From the NCBI RefSeq assembly GCF_004348325.1, contig NZ_SMKF01000055.1, positions 1 to 32,107 of the forward strand: DNA of 32,107 nt, written 5' to 3'. The notes below the pieces were generated by a model. That model searched no databases. It had not been told where the DNA came from and saw nothing but the letters and a program-made list of their open reading frames with translations. The first letter of the stretch is position 1, and each line of letters opens with the position of its first letter. This document shows, piece after piece, positions 15,836-24,044 of this stretch. A program made the position numbers and the translations under genes. The DNA comes from Micromonospora sp. KC213. Its GTDB lineage: Bacteria; Actinomycetota; Actinomycetes; Mycobacteriales; Micromonosporaceae.

Positions 15836-18340
15836 AGGTTGGAGGGTGGCGAACCAGCGGCCGACCCGGTTCACCAGGGCCGCGTACCCGATGCCCAGCG
15901 CCAGCGACGCCGCCAGGGCCACCAGCGGCAGGTCGCGCAGGTGCGGGTACACCTGCCAGTGGGTCAGGTAGATGTAGAGCGAACTGCCGGCCAGCACGCT
16001 CGCCACCCGGTTGACCGGCCCCAGGCTCGGCACGGTGGGCAGCCACACCAGCAGCGCGAACCCGGCCACGATCAGCGCCTCCCGGCCGGGCTGGCCGAAG
16101 AAACCCGGCACGGTGGCCGCCGCCGCGGCGGTCACCAGCAGCCGCTGCCGCACCCCGTCGGCGCGGGCGGCGGCCCAGCCCAGCGCGAAGAGCCAGAACG
16201 CCACGGCCGCGGTGGGCAGGTCGTACCGGGCGTCGACGCCGAACACGTCGTACCGGCTGAGCAGCCCCAGCCCGACGAGGGTCATCGGCAGGGCGAACGG
16301 GTGCCGGCGCTCCCACCGGTCCACCCCGGGCACGGCCAGCAGAGCGGCCACCCCGAGCAGGATGTAGACCAGTGCCTCGATGAACCAGAAGTGCCACTCG
16401 GTGCGCGCGTCGTCCGGACCGACCAGGCTGTGCGCCAGGAACAGGGTGCTCAGCCGGTACTGGTCGGTGACCACCAGCATCGCCGCGATCCACGCCATGG
16501 TGGGCAGCACGACCCGGATCAGCCCGGCACGCAGCTGCCCCAGCCGGCCGGTCCGGGTCGCGTCGGTGAGCTGGAACCGGGCGAAATTGAACCCGGCCAC
16601 CGCGAGCAGCAGATGCGCCCCGCCGGTGATGGTGAACAGCGGGATGTGCGAGCCGACGATGAGCACGATGGCGAGCGCCCGCAGTGCCACACTCGTCTCC
16701 AGTGCCCGACGGCGCGGCCGGCCGGAACGGGGCGCGGGCAGCGCGCCGATCGGCATCGTGTGCCAGTTCGGCGGCAGGTGACCCAGGACGTTCTCCAGGC
16801 GGACCGACATCTCGACGTACGACAGCGAGTCACCGCCCAGGTCGACGAAGCTGTGTTCCGGGGTGACGTCGGTACGGTCGAGCACCTCGGCGTAGAGCCG
16901 GCACAGGTCGTCCCCGGCCGCGGCAGCCGTCGGCGGGGGCGGAGGCGGAGGTGTGGCGGCCAGCGCGCGCAGCGCCGGATAGTCGACCTTGCCGGTGGCC
17001 AGCCGGGGCAGCGCGTCCACCGGCAGCACCCGTACCGCGCGCGGCGGCAGGCCGATGTCGTCGGCGACCAGCCGGCGGACCCGTTTCGGGTCCGCCCCGC
17101 CGACCACCGCCACCAGCAGCTCGTCGTCCGAGCCCAGGCACGCGGCGGTGACGTCGTGCACGGCGAGCAGCGCCTCCACCTGCTGCGGATCCACCCGCAG
17201 GCCGAGGATCTTGGCGAACCCGCTGCGCCGGCCGACGATCTCCCACAGCCCGTCCGGGCTCTGCCGGGCCAGGTCACCGGTGTACAGCTCGTCGACGGTA
17301 CGCCCCGACGCCAGGTCCGCCGGCCGTTCGGCGTAGCCGAGCATCACGTTCGGGCCGGCGTACACCAGTTCGCCGACACCGTCCGGCTGATCGGCCACCG
17401 GGGCGAGCCGGAACGACCCGCCGGGCACCGGCACCCCGACGGCCTGCGGTCGGGTCGGCGCCAGGTCCGGCGGCAGGTACGCCATCCGCGCGGTCGCCTC
17501 GGTCTGCCCGTACATGACGAACAGATCCCAGCCGCTGCGCCGGCCCAGTTCCGCGTAGCGGGCCACGTGTTCCGGGGCGAGCCGGCCGCCGGCCACGGTG
17601 ACGTAGCGCAGGTGCGGCAGGTCCATCCCGGCGAAGCCGACCCGGTCGAGCAGGTCGAACGTGTACGGCACCCCGGCGAACGTGGTGGCCCGCGCCGCCC
17701 GGAACAGTTCCCAGAAACACGCGTCGGCCACCGAACGGTCGGTGAGCACCAGCGCCGCCCCGCGCGCCAGGTGGCTGTGCACCACCGACAGGCCGTAGCA
17801 GTAGTGCAACGGCAGACTGGTGACCGCCCGGTCGGTGTCCCGGATCCCCAGGTACCCGGCGATCGCCTCGGCGTTGGCCTGGAGGTTGTCGTGGGAGAGC
17901 CGGACCAGCTTCGGTGAGCCGGTCGACCCGGAGGTGCTCAGCAGCAGCGCCAGGTCGGGATGCAGATGGTGCGCACTGCCGTCGCGCCGCTGCCGCAGCG
18001 TCCAACCGTCGCCGTCGGGCCCGATCACCACGTCCGGGTCGTACGCCTCGGTCAGCGTCGCCGCCGCCGGCCCGTCACCGGGCACGAGCAGCACGGCGTG
18101 TCCGCCGTGCAGCGCGCCCAGGTACGACACCAGCGAGTCGACGGTGTTGGCGCCGGTGACCAGCACCAGCCGCCGCCGCTCGCCGAGCCGCCGCGCGGCC
18201 AGTACGACCCGCTGCGCCAGTTCGGCGTACGACAGCGTGCCGTCGGCGGTCACCACGGCGGCACGGTCACCGTGGTGGGCCAGGTCGCGCACGAACGGCA
18301 CCGTGCGCACGGCCGGGAGCAGGTCAAACGGGGGCGTCAC
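15821..18340 (-). CDS. Adenylation-carrier-acyltransferase-3 fusion protein, iron-box controlled
   Basis: This 839-residue, three-domain protein opens with an AMP-forming adenylation domain (about 1-460): P-loop STSGSTGSPK (about 138), YGQTEATARMAYL (A5), GELVYAG, YTGDLARQ (A7) and the C-terminal catalytic lysine in LATGKVDY (about 448). The usual A8 motif GRxD reads GRRSGFAKILGLRV (about 367), so Asp is replaced by Ser. A Pro-rich linker (PPPPPPP) follows. Next is a carrier domain with the phosphopantetheine serine in DLGGDSLSYVE (Ser about 503). The final part (about 548-835) is a polytopic acyltransferase-3 domain with SHIPLF and GGAHLLLAVAGFNFARF. It should activate an acid, load it on its own carrier and transfer it at the membrane. 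GTG 18340 is chosen because TAGAGT lies 7 bases upstream (leaderless); GTG 18349 is the alternative. The iron box suggests a role in siderophore modification (inference). Confidence 0.85.
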   Translation of the reverse strand: MTPPFDLLPAVRTVPFVRDLAHHGDRAAVVTADGTLSYAELAQRVVLAARRLGERRRLVLVTGANTVDSLVSYLGALHGGHAVLLVPGDGPAAATLTEAYDPDVVIGPDGDGWTLRQRRDGSAHHLHPDLALLLSTSGSTGSPKLVRLSHDNLQANAEAIAGYLGIRDTDRAVTSLPLHYCYGLSVVHSHLARGAALVLTDRSVADACFWELFRAARATTFAGVPYTFDLLDRVGFAGMDLPHLRYVTVAGGRLAPEHVARYAELGRRSGWDLFVMYGQTEATARMAYLPPDLAPTRPQAVGVPVPGGSFRLAPVADQPDGVGELVYAGPNVMLGYAERPADLASGRTVDELYTGDLARQSPDGLWEIVGRRSGFAKILGLRVDPQQVEALLAVHDVTAACLGSDDELLVAVVGGADPKRVRRLVADDIGLPPRAVRVLPVDALPRLATGKVDYPALRALAATPPPPPPPTAAAAGDDLCRLYAEVLDRTDVTPEHSFVDLGGDSLSYVEMSVRLENVLGHLPPNWHTMPIGALPAPRSGRPRRRALETSVALRALAIVLIVGSHIPLFTITGGAHLLLAVAGFNFARFQLTDATRTGRLGQLRAGLIRVVLPTMAWIAAMLVVTDQYRLSTLFLAHSLVGPDDARTEWHFWFIEALVYILLGVAALLAVPGVDRWERRHPFALPMTLVGLGLLSRYDVFGVDARYDLPTAAVAFWLFALGWAAARADGVRQRLLVTAAAAATVPGFFGQPGREALIVAGFALLVWLPTVPSLGPVNRVASVLAGSSLYIYLTHWQVYPHLRDLPLVALAASLALGIGYAALVNRVGRWFATLQPSTNR

Positions 18341-18347
18341 GGCATGC

Positions 18348-18371
18348 ACTCTAAGGTGAGGCTCACCTTAG
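18348..18371 (-). promoter_or_regulatory. DtxR/IdeR-type iron box over a leaderless promoter
   Basis: TAAGGTGAGGCTCACCTTA at 18352-18370 is a perfect 9-1-9 palindrome, extended to 10-1-10 by C18351 and G18371. It matches the DtxR/IdeR/DmdR consensus TWAGGTWAGSCTWACCTWA except for G or C at the two inner W positions. On the minus strand the -10 TAGAGT (18353-18348) partly overlaps it. Bound repressor should therefore block the adenylation-acyltransferase gene when iron is plentiful. The box is 68 bp from the divergent glycosylase gene, whose regulation by it is less likely. Confidence 0.85.
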
Positions 18372-18438
18372 GAAAAGGGTGGGTAACGCGCGTCGCACTC
18401 CGTTTGCCGATCGTCCCGCCACCGGTAAAGCTGGCCGG

Positions 18439-19071
18439 ATGGACCGTCCGTACCCGCCGGCCGCCGGCCTGGCCGCACTGGCCGACCTGCTCGCCGGCCC
18501 GGTCGTTCCGGCAGCCCGCGGCCTGCTCGGCTGCCGGCTGTCCGCCGGTGGGGTCACCGTGCGGATCACCGAGGTCGAGGCGTACGCCGGCACCGCGGGC
18601 GACCCGGCCTCGCACGCCCACCGGGGCCGGACCCCGCGTAACACGGTGATGTTCGGCCCCGCCGGGCACGCCTACGTCTACTTCACGTACGGCATGCACT
18701 GGTGCCTCAACGTGGTGACCGGCCCGGACGGGGAGGCGTCGGCGGTGCTGCTGCGCGCCGGCGCGGTCGTCGACGGGCTCGACGCCGCCCGCGCCCGCCG
18801 GCCCGCCGTACGCCGGGACGTCGACCTGGCCCGGGGCCCGGCGCGGCTCTGCGCCACGCTCGGCGTCGACCGCTCGGCGTACGGCCTGGACCTGCTCGCC
18901 GACGGGCCGGTGCGGCTGCGCCCGGCAGACGTGCCGGTGCCGGAGGCGGCGGTGTCGGCCGGGCCCCGGGTCGGGGTGACCGGGGCGCACGACGTGCCGT
19001 GGCGGTTCTGGATCACCGGCGACCCGACGGTCAGCACCTACCGTCGGCACGTCCCCCGGAGCCGCGCCTGA
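18439..19071 (+). CDS. DNA-3-methyladenine glycosylase (AAG/MPG type)
   Basis: This base-excision repair enzyme removes alkylated purines such as 3-methyladenine. It has 210 residues. The catalytic glutamate lies in RITEVEAYAG (about residue 45). Family motifs follow: DPASHAHRGRTPRN, MFGPAGHAYVYFTYGMHWCLNVV, LARGPARLC and GPRVGVTGAHD. ATG 18439 is chosen because the family sequence starts here; longer in-frame versions (from 18379) add no conserved residues. TAAAGC lies 7 bases upstream and may be an imperfect leaderless -10. It is divergent from the iron-box gene and not obviously co-functional with its neighbours. Confidence 0.92.
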   Translation: MDRPYPPAAGLAALADLLAGPVVPAARGLLGCRLSAGGVTVRITEVEAYAGTAGDPASHAHRGRTPRNTVMFGPAGHAYVYFTYGMHWCLNVVTGPDGEASAVLLRAGAVVDGLDAARARRPAVRRDVDLARGPARLCATLGVDRSAYGLDLLADGPVRLRPADVPVPEAAVSAGPRVGVTGAHDVPWRFWITGDPTVSTYRRHVPRSRA

Positions 19072-19087
19072 CCCTCCGGCAGTGGAA

Positions 19088-19105
19088 TAGTTGACCCGTC
19101 AAGTA
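19088..19105. promoter_or_regulatory. Palindromic operator candidate TTGAC-CC-GTCAA
   Basis: TAGTTGACCCGTCAAGTA is an 18-bp palindrome with TTGAC/GTCAA arms around CC and matching TA ends. It lies 63 bp before the monooxygenase start. TTGAC-type palindromes are typical of MarR and related regulators (known), but the protein that binds here is not encoded next to it. A TATGTT at 19104 may be a -10. Confidence 0.4.
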
Positions 19106-19167
19106 TGTTGTGCGCGGCGTCCCGGAACGCCACCCCCGGTTTCCGGTCCGACACGCGAGGAGCTGTC

Positions 19168-20265
19168 ATGCAGTTCGGAGTCTTCACCGTCGGCGACGTC
19201 ACGGTCGACCCCACGACCGGCCGCGAGCCGACCGAGCGTGAGCGGATCAAGGCGATGGTCGCCATCGCGCTCAAGGCCGAGGAGGTCGGCCTGGACGTCT
19301 TCGCCACCGGCGAGCACCACAACCCGCCGTTCGTGCCCTCGTCGCCGACCACCCTGCTCGGCTACATCGCCGCCCGCACCGAGCGGCTGCTGCTGTCCAC
19401 CGCCACCACCCTGATCACCACCAACGACCCGGTGAAGATCGCCGAGGACTACGCGATGCTCCAGCACCTCGCCGACGGCCGGGTGGACCTGATGCTGGGG
19501 CGCGGCAACACCGGCCCGGTCTACCCCTGGTTCGGCCAGGACATCCGCAACGGCATCCCGCTGGCCATCGAGAACTACGACCTGCTGCGCCGGCTGTGGC
19601 GAGAGGACGTGGTGGACTGGAAGGGCAAGTTCCGCACCCCCCTGCAGTCGTTCACCTCGACCCCGCGTCCGCTCGACGATGTCCCGCCGTTCGTGTGGCA
19701 CGGCTCGATCCGCAGCCCGGAGATCGCCGAGCAGGCCGCGTACTACGGCGACGGTTTCTTCGCCAACCACATCTTCTGGCCCAAGGAGCACACCCAGCGG
19801 ATGGTCGGGCTCTACCGGCAGCGCTTCGCCCACTACGGCCACGGCACGCCGGAACAGGCCATCGTCGGCCTCGGCGGGCAGGTGTTCATGCGGAAGAACT
19901 CGCAGGACGCGGTACGGGAGTTCCGGCCGTACTTCGACAACGCCCCCGTCTACGGGCACGGGCCGTCGCTGGAGGACTTCAGCCGGGAGACCCCACTGAC
20001 CGTGGGCAGCCCACAACAGGTCATCGACCGTACCCTCGGCTTCCGTGAGTACGTCGGCGACTACCAACGGCAGTTGTTCCTCGTCGACCACGCCGGCCTG
20101 CCGCTGAAGACGGTGCTGGAGCAGCTCGACATCCTCGGCGAGGAGGTCGTCCCGGTGCTGCGCCGGGAGTTCGCGTCGCGGCGTCCCACAGACGTACCCG
20201 AGGCGCCCACCCACGCCGCGCTGGTCGCTGCCCGGGACGCGACCGGCACCGGGGTGGCCCGGTGA
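19168..20265 (+). CDS. LLM-class flavin-dependent monooxygenase, CE1758-like
   Basis: This is a 365-residue luciferase-like (TIM-barrel) monooxygenase that would use reduced FMN. Typical segments are the N-terminal FGVFTVGDV, GEHHNPPF, LADGRVDLMLGRGNTGPVYPWFG and WHGSIRSPEIAEQAAYYGDGFFANHIF. ATG 19168 has a GAGGAG site 5 bases upstream; an in-frame ATG at 19105 lies in the promoter region. It is followed, with a 4-base overlap, by an FMN reductase. I recognise this arrangement as the CE1758/CE1759 partnered pair defined from Corynebacterium. The substrate is unknown. Confidence 0.87.
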   Translation: MQFGVFTVGDVTVDPTTGREPTERERIKAMVAIALKAEEVGLDVFATGEHHNPPFVPSSPTTLLGYIAARTERLLLSTATTLITTNDPVKIAEDYAMLQHLADGRVDLMLGRGNTGPVYPWFGQDIRNGIPLAIENYDLLRRLWREDVVDWKGKFRTPLQSFTSTPRPLDDVPPFVWHGSIRSPEIAEQAAYYGDGFFANHIFWPKEHTQRMVGLYRQRFAHYGHGTPEQAIVGLGGQVFMRKNSQDAVREFRPYFDNAPVYGHGPSLEDFSRETPLTVGSPQQVIDRTLGFREYVGDYQRQLFLVDHAGLPLKTVLEQLDILGEEVVPVLRREFASRRPTDVPEAPTHAALVAARDATGTGVAR

Positions 20266-20885
20266 CCGCGCGCAGCCTGGCCGTGGTCTCGGCCGGCCTC
20301 AGCCAGCCCTCCTCGACCCGGCTGCTCGCCGACCAACTCGCCGCCGCCACCCGCGACGAGCTGGTCCGACGCGGCCACGAGGTGCGGGTGCACGTCGTCG
20401 AACTGCGCGACCACGCGCACGACGTGGTGAACCATCTGCTCACCGGCTTCCCGTCGGCGGCGCTGCGCGCCCCCCTCGACGCGGTGGCCGGCGCGGACGG
20501 CGTGATCGCCGTGTCGCCGATCTTCAGCGCGTCGTACAGCGGGTTGTTCAAATCCTTCTTCGACGTGCTGGAGCCCGCCGCGCTGGCCGGCACCCCGGTG
20601 CTGGTCGGCGCCACCGGGGGAACGGCCCGGCACTCACTCGCCCTGGAGCACGCCCTCCGGCCCCTGTTCAGCTATCTGCGCGCCGTGGTGGTGCCCACCG
20701 GCGTCTACGCGGCCAGCGAGGACTGGTCCGGTGACGCCGCAGACGGCGCGCTGCGCGAGCGGGTCCTGCGCGCCGGCGCCGAGCTGGCCGAGCAGGTGGA
20801 CCGGCGGCCGGCGTCGACCGGCCCCGCCGACCCGTTCGCCCTCACCACCGACTTCGCGCGGCTGCTCGGCGACCGGGAGGACTGA
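20262..20885 (+). CDS. NADPH-dependent FMN reductase, CE1759-like partner
   Basis: This 207-residue flavodoxin-fold reductase shows the flavin-phosphate loop near the N-terminus (SAGLSQPSSTRLLADQL) and the flavin-ring loop VSPIFSASYSGLFKSFFDVLEP. It presumably supplies FMNH2 to the monooxygenase, whose stop overlaps its GTG (GTGA). The genes form a two-gene unit that ends 3 bases before the convergent stress-protein gene. A remarkably short C-terminal tail (ALTTDFARLLGDRED) follows a variable Pro/Ala linker. Confidence 0.85.
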   Translation: MTARSLAVVSAGLSQPSSTRLLADQLAAATRDELVRRGHEVRVHVVELRDHAHDVVNHLLTGFPSAALRAPLDAVAGADGVIAVSPIFSASYSGLFKSFFDVLEPAALAGTPVLVGATGGTARHSLALEHALRPLFSYLRAVVVPTGVYAASEDWSGDAADGALRERVLRAGAELAEQVDRRPASTGPADPFALTTDFARLLGDRED

Positions 20886-20888
20886 CCC

Positions 20889-21770
20889 TCACCCGTCGTA
20901 CGGGTGGGCGACCAGCACCGGGCAGTGCGCGTGCTGCAGCACGCCCTGGCTGACCGAGCCGAGCAGCAGCCCGACGAACCCGCCCCGGCCCCGGGTGCCC
21001 ACGGCCAGCAGCGACGCCGTGCCGCTGGCCTCGACCAGCCCCTGGGTCGGGCTGGCCGCGGCGACCGGGTGCTCACGGACCACCAGGTCCGGGTGCTCGG
21101 CGCGGACCGCGGCGGACGCCTCGGCGAGCAGCCGCACCGCCTCGGCCCGGTGGGCGGCCTGTGACTCCTCGACCTCCTCGGGCACCGGGCGGTCCATGCC
21201 CGGCGGGCCGACGTGCAGCAGCACCAGCGGCACGTCCCGTCCGGCGGCCTCGGCGGCGGCGTATCCGGCGGCCAACCGGGAGCCCGCCGAGCCGTCCACC
21301 CCGGCCACCACCGGCCCGTCCACCGGGATCGGCTGCTCCTCGGGGCGGACCACCAGCACCGGGCAGTGCGCGTGGGCGGCCACCTGGCTGCCCACCGAGC
21401 CGAGCAGCAGCCCGGCGAAGCCGCCCAGCCCCCGACTGCCCACCACTACCAACTCGGCCCGACGGGACGCCGCGACCAGGGTGGCGGCCGGCCCACCGGC
21501 CACCTGGTGCACCTCGACGGTCAACCCGGGCCAGCGGTCGGCCAGCTCGGCGGCGGTGGCCTCCACCATCCGACGCGAATCCTCGGTGGGCGCCGGCACG
21601 CCCAGGTCGTACGGGTTCAACGGCACGCCGTAGCCGAGCGGGTGCAGGTAGCCGTGCACCAGATGCAGCGGCCGGCGTCGCCGCACGGCCGCCCGGGCCG
21701 CATGCTCCGCGGCGACCAGGCTCGACGGCGATCCGTCGACGCCCACCACAACAGGTCGGTTCATCGGCAC
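20889..21770 (-). CDS. Tandem universal stress protein (two UspA domains)
   Basis: This 293-residue protein carries two UspA domains, about residues 4-140 and 150-290. Each begins with a VGVDGS/AGVDGS strand and ends with the ATP-binding pattern G-2X-G-9X-S: GSRGLGGFAGLLLGSVGSQ in the first and GTRGRGGFVGLLLGSVSQ in the second. Both domains should therefore bind ATP. The ATG at 21770 has GGGAGTG upstream. In actinobacteria such tandem proteins often belong to hypoxia or dormancy responses, but I see no DosR-type box here. Instead, three copies of a 28-bp repeat start 3 bases upstream of the start codon. Confidence 0.93.
   Translation of the reverse strand: MPMNRPVVVGVDGSPSSLVAAEHAARAAVRRRRPLHLVHGYLHPLGYGVPLNPYDLGVPAPTEDSRRMVEATAAELADRWPGLTVEVHQVAGGPAATLVAASRRAELVVVGSRGLGGFAGLLLGSVGSQVAAHAHCPVLVVRPEEQPIPVDGPVVAGVDGSAGSRLAAGYAAAEAAGRDVPLVLLHVGPPGMDRPVPEEVEESQAAHRAEAVRLLAEASAAVRAEHPDLVVREHPVAAASPTQGLVEASGTASLLAVGTRGRGGFVGLLLGSVSQGVLQHAHCPVLVAHPYDG
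20890..20906. terminator. Small hairpin between convergent genes
   Basis: CACCCGT and ACGGGTG form a 7-bp stem with a CGT loop, immediately after the FMN reductase stop and within the last codons of the stress-protein gene. It could end transcription in both directions. It is short, has no U-tract, and its coding overlap makes it uncertain. Confidence 0.35.
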
Positions 21771-21772
21771 TC

Positions 21773-21854
21773 CCGGGGGGTCGGTCAGGTCAGTGTCGAC
21801 CCGGGGGGTCGGTCAGGTCAGTGTCGACCCGGGGTCGGCCAGGTCATTGTCGAC
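21773..21854. repeat. Tandem 28-bp repeats upstream of the stress-protein gene
   Basis: Copies at 21773-21800 and 21801-21828 are identical; a third at 21829-21854 is 2 bases shorter with two substitutions. The unit contains GGTCGGTCAGGTCA and ends in TGTCGAC. Within each unit GGGTCG and CGACCC can pair. The array covers the ribosome-site and likely 5' leader or promoter of the gene at 20889-21770. Confidence 0.8.
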
Positions 21855-21932
21855 GGACCCGGCCTTGCGGGCCGGCATTCGGCCGGGACGCGCCGTCGCG
21901 CCCCGACACGGTGGACTCGTGCCCGATGGTGG

Positions 21933-24044
21933 TCACGTCGGACCTGTGCGGCCATCCGACGTACCCAGCGAGCTCATGCGGGGCTTGCGCTGCCACGTCG
22001 GGCGCCCGGAGGGGGTGCCGGCGGTGCCCACGTGTGCCGCCCCGGCGGCACCCGAGCCCACCACCAGGGCACGGACGGCGAGCGTCACGGCGACGGCGAG
22101 CAGGACGATCCCGAGACCCGCCCCGAGATAAGTGCCGATCGCGGACGCGACGTCACCGGGACGGGGCGCTTCGGGCGCGTCCGCCCACCGCGCCAGCTGT
22201 GCGTCCAGGCCGGCGGCGAGCACCAGCGCGGCGGTCCCCCCAGCCAGCGGACCGGCCGCCGCCCGGGGCAGGGCCACGGCCAACGGCACCGCCACCAACA
22301 GCGCCAGTTGCAGGGTGAGCGCGGCGATCGGCGCGCCGAGGTCGGGTTCCAGCCGGGCCCACAGCGGCGCCGCCAGTGTGCCGGCGAGGCCGGCCCAGGG
22401 CAGCACCAACGCCAGCAGCGCGCCGGCCAGGGCCACCCCGGCCGTGGTCACCAGCGCGTCACGGCCGGCCCGGCGCACCGTCACCGCCAGCGAGGCGGCC
22501 ACGCCCAGCGTCAGCACCGCCGCCGCCCACGGCGTGGACGCGGCGGTCAGCGGCACCCGTACCGCGTCCAGCGGACCGCACTCAACCAGGTAGTGGGCGC
22601 ACTCGTACGCCCGGCCGCGCAGCCACAGCACCATCTCCCAACCGAGCGCCAGCACCCCGACGGTCACCGGCAGGGCCGGCAGCAGCAGTAGCCGGCGGCC
22701 CGCCGAGGTGGTCGGCGCGGTTCGTGCCACCAAACCGGTCAGCCACCGGCTCAACAGCACCGCGCCGAGGACGAGCAGCAGCAGACCCGACAGCGGCACC
22801 CCCTCGGGGCGGCTCTGGTAGACCAGCCCGTCGTACGGCGCGAGGTACGTGCCGACGAACAACCCGACGCCGAAGACCAGGCCGAGCAGACCGGGCCGCG
22901 CCGGCCGACCGACCAACCGCCGTCCCCGCGCGTCCCGCCAGGCGCCGTCGGCCAGGAAGATCGCCGGCTGGATCACGGCCAGCGCCAGCACCGCCAGGCC
23001 ACCCCACGCGACCCCGTCGATCTGCGGCCAGGCCAGCACCTCGGCGTCGCGCAGCAGGTCGACCAGCAGTTGCACGTTGGCCAGCGCGACGGCGGTGAAC
23101 ACCCCACCGGCGAGCGTCAGGCCGAGCGGGAGGGCGAGCGCGGCCGTCGGGTCGGCCAGTCCGGCGAGCCGGTTCGCCACGCTCGGGTGCTGGTCCCAGA
23201 GCCGCTGCCACGCCCGCCCCCACCATCCACCCGGTGCGTCGGCGCGCACGCCGCCGTGCAGGGCGGCCCGCACGCCGTCCGGGTCCACACCGGCGGCGCG
23301 GGCGTCGGCCTGCTGCTCCCGCAGCCGGAGGAAGGCCCGGGTGACCAGCTCGGCGGTGACCGCGACCAGGACGGCCCGTAGCACGACGCCGAGGACCGTG
23401 CCGGCGGCCGGCGGCTCGGCGTCCCAGGCGAGCTTGGCGAGCAGCAGCAGCGCGGTGGCCGCGGCGGTGACCCGGGTGCTGATCCGCAGCACCGTGGCGA
23501 ACCGCAGCCGCAGCAGGTCGTGGTTCTGCACATGGGCCAACTCGTGCCGGAGCACCGCCTCGAACACCAGGCGACCCTGCGGCCCCTTGGCCGGCAGGGC
23601 CAGCAGTTCCGGCCCGAGCGCGACGTACGGCTTGTGGTCCGTTCCGCCGGTGAACGCGCGCCGTCCCAGTCGCGGGCCGAGCAGCACCGGGGTGTCGCGG
23701 CGCAGCCGCACCGAGGCGAGCACCTCGGCGATCACCCGCCCGGCGGCACCGAACACCCCCGGCGGGATCGGCTGGGTGCGCCGCCGGTGCAGCCGGGTCT
23801 GCCAGGCGAAGACCGCCGCACCGGGCACCGCCATGAGGTTGAAGAAATTCGACATCCGCACGAACATCTCGCTGCACGGGTGGTCGAGCACGTCGCCGAG
23901 GTCGCAGCCGCGCCGGGGGAGCACCGACAGCCCGAACACGACCGCGAGCAGCACCGCCGTGCTGAACACCAGGGCGGCCAGCGGCAGCAGCAGGAAGCCG
24001 GTTTCGTCCGGTCGTCCCCGCCACACCGGGGGCGGGGCGCTCAT
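21933..24044 (-). CDS. Polytopic M48-family zinc metalloprotease
   Basis: This is a 703-residue membrane protein. Two N-terminal hydrophobic segments (about 17-40 and 66-82) precede a peptidase M48 core with zinc site H167-E-L-A-H171 and the third ligand probably E243 in REQQADARAAG (ExxAD pattern). From about residue 300 to 655 there are many further hydrophobic segments, far more than in HtpX (~290 residues). The last 40 residues are hydrophilic and Gly/Thr-rich. ATG 24044 overlaps the stop of the preceding 158-residue gene (ATGA), so the two are coupled. It probably acts in membrane-protein quality control or in regulated intramembrane processing (family inference). The function of the large membrane tail is unknown. 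Confidence 0.8.
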   Translation of the reverse strand: MSAPPPVWRGRPDETGFLLLPLAALVFSTAVLLAVVFGLSVLPRRGCDLGDVLDHPCSEMFVRMSNFFNLMAVPGAAVFAWQTRLHRRRTQPIPPGVFGAAGRVIAEVLASVRLRRDTPVLLGPRLGRRAFTGGTDHKPYVALGPELLALPAKGPQGRLVFEAVLRHELAHVQNHDLLRLRFATVLRISTRVTAAATALLLLAKLAWDAEPPAAGTVLGVVLRAVLVAVTAELVTRAFLRLREQQADARAAGVDPDGVRAALHGGVRADAPGGWWGRAWQRLWDQHPSVANRLAGLADPTAALALPLGLTLAGGVFTAVALANVQLLVDLLRDAEVLAWPQIDGVAWGGLAVLALAVIQPAIFLADGAWRDARGRRLVGRPARPGLLGLVFGVGLFVGTYLAPYDGLVYQSRPEGVPLSGLLLLVLGAVLLSRWLTGLVARTAPTTSAGRRLLLLPALPVTVGVLALGWEMVLWLRGRAYECAHYLVECGPLDAVRVPLTAASTPWAAAVLTLGVAASLAVTVRRAGRDALVTTAGVALAGALLALVLPWAGLAGTLAAPLWARLEPDLGAPIAALTLQLALLVAVPLAVALPRAAAGPLAGGTAALVLAAGLDAQLARWADAPEAPRPGDVASAIGTYLGAGLGIVLLAVAVTLAVRALVVGSGAAGAAHVGTAGTPSGRPTWQRKPRMSSLGTSDGRTGPT

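Noticed and set aside
15839..17917. Long plus-strand open frame opposite the adenylation-acyltransferase gene
   Set aside because: The translation is Gln/Arg/Pro-rich with no family features, and codon positions follow the minus-strand gene.
18372..18438. Iron control of the DNA glycosylase gene
   Set aside because: The iron box lies 68 bp away, next to the -10 of the opposite gene; nothing links this repair enzyme to iron, and a separate imperfect -10 lies nearer its start.
21773..21854. CRISPR array
   Set aside because: The 28-bp units abut directly with no spacers and there are only three; they are tandem repeats in an upstream region.
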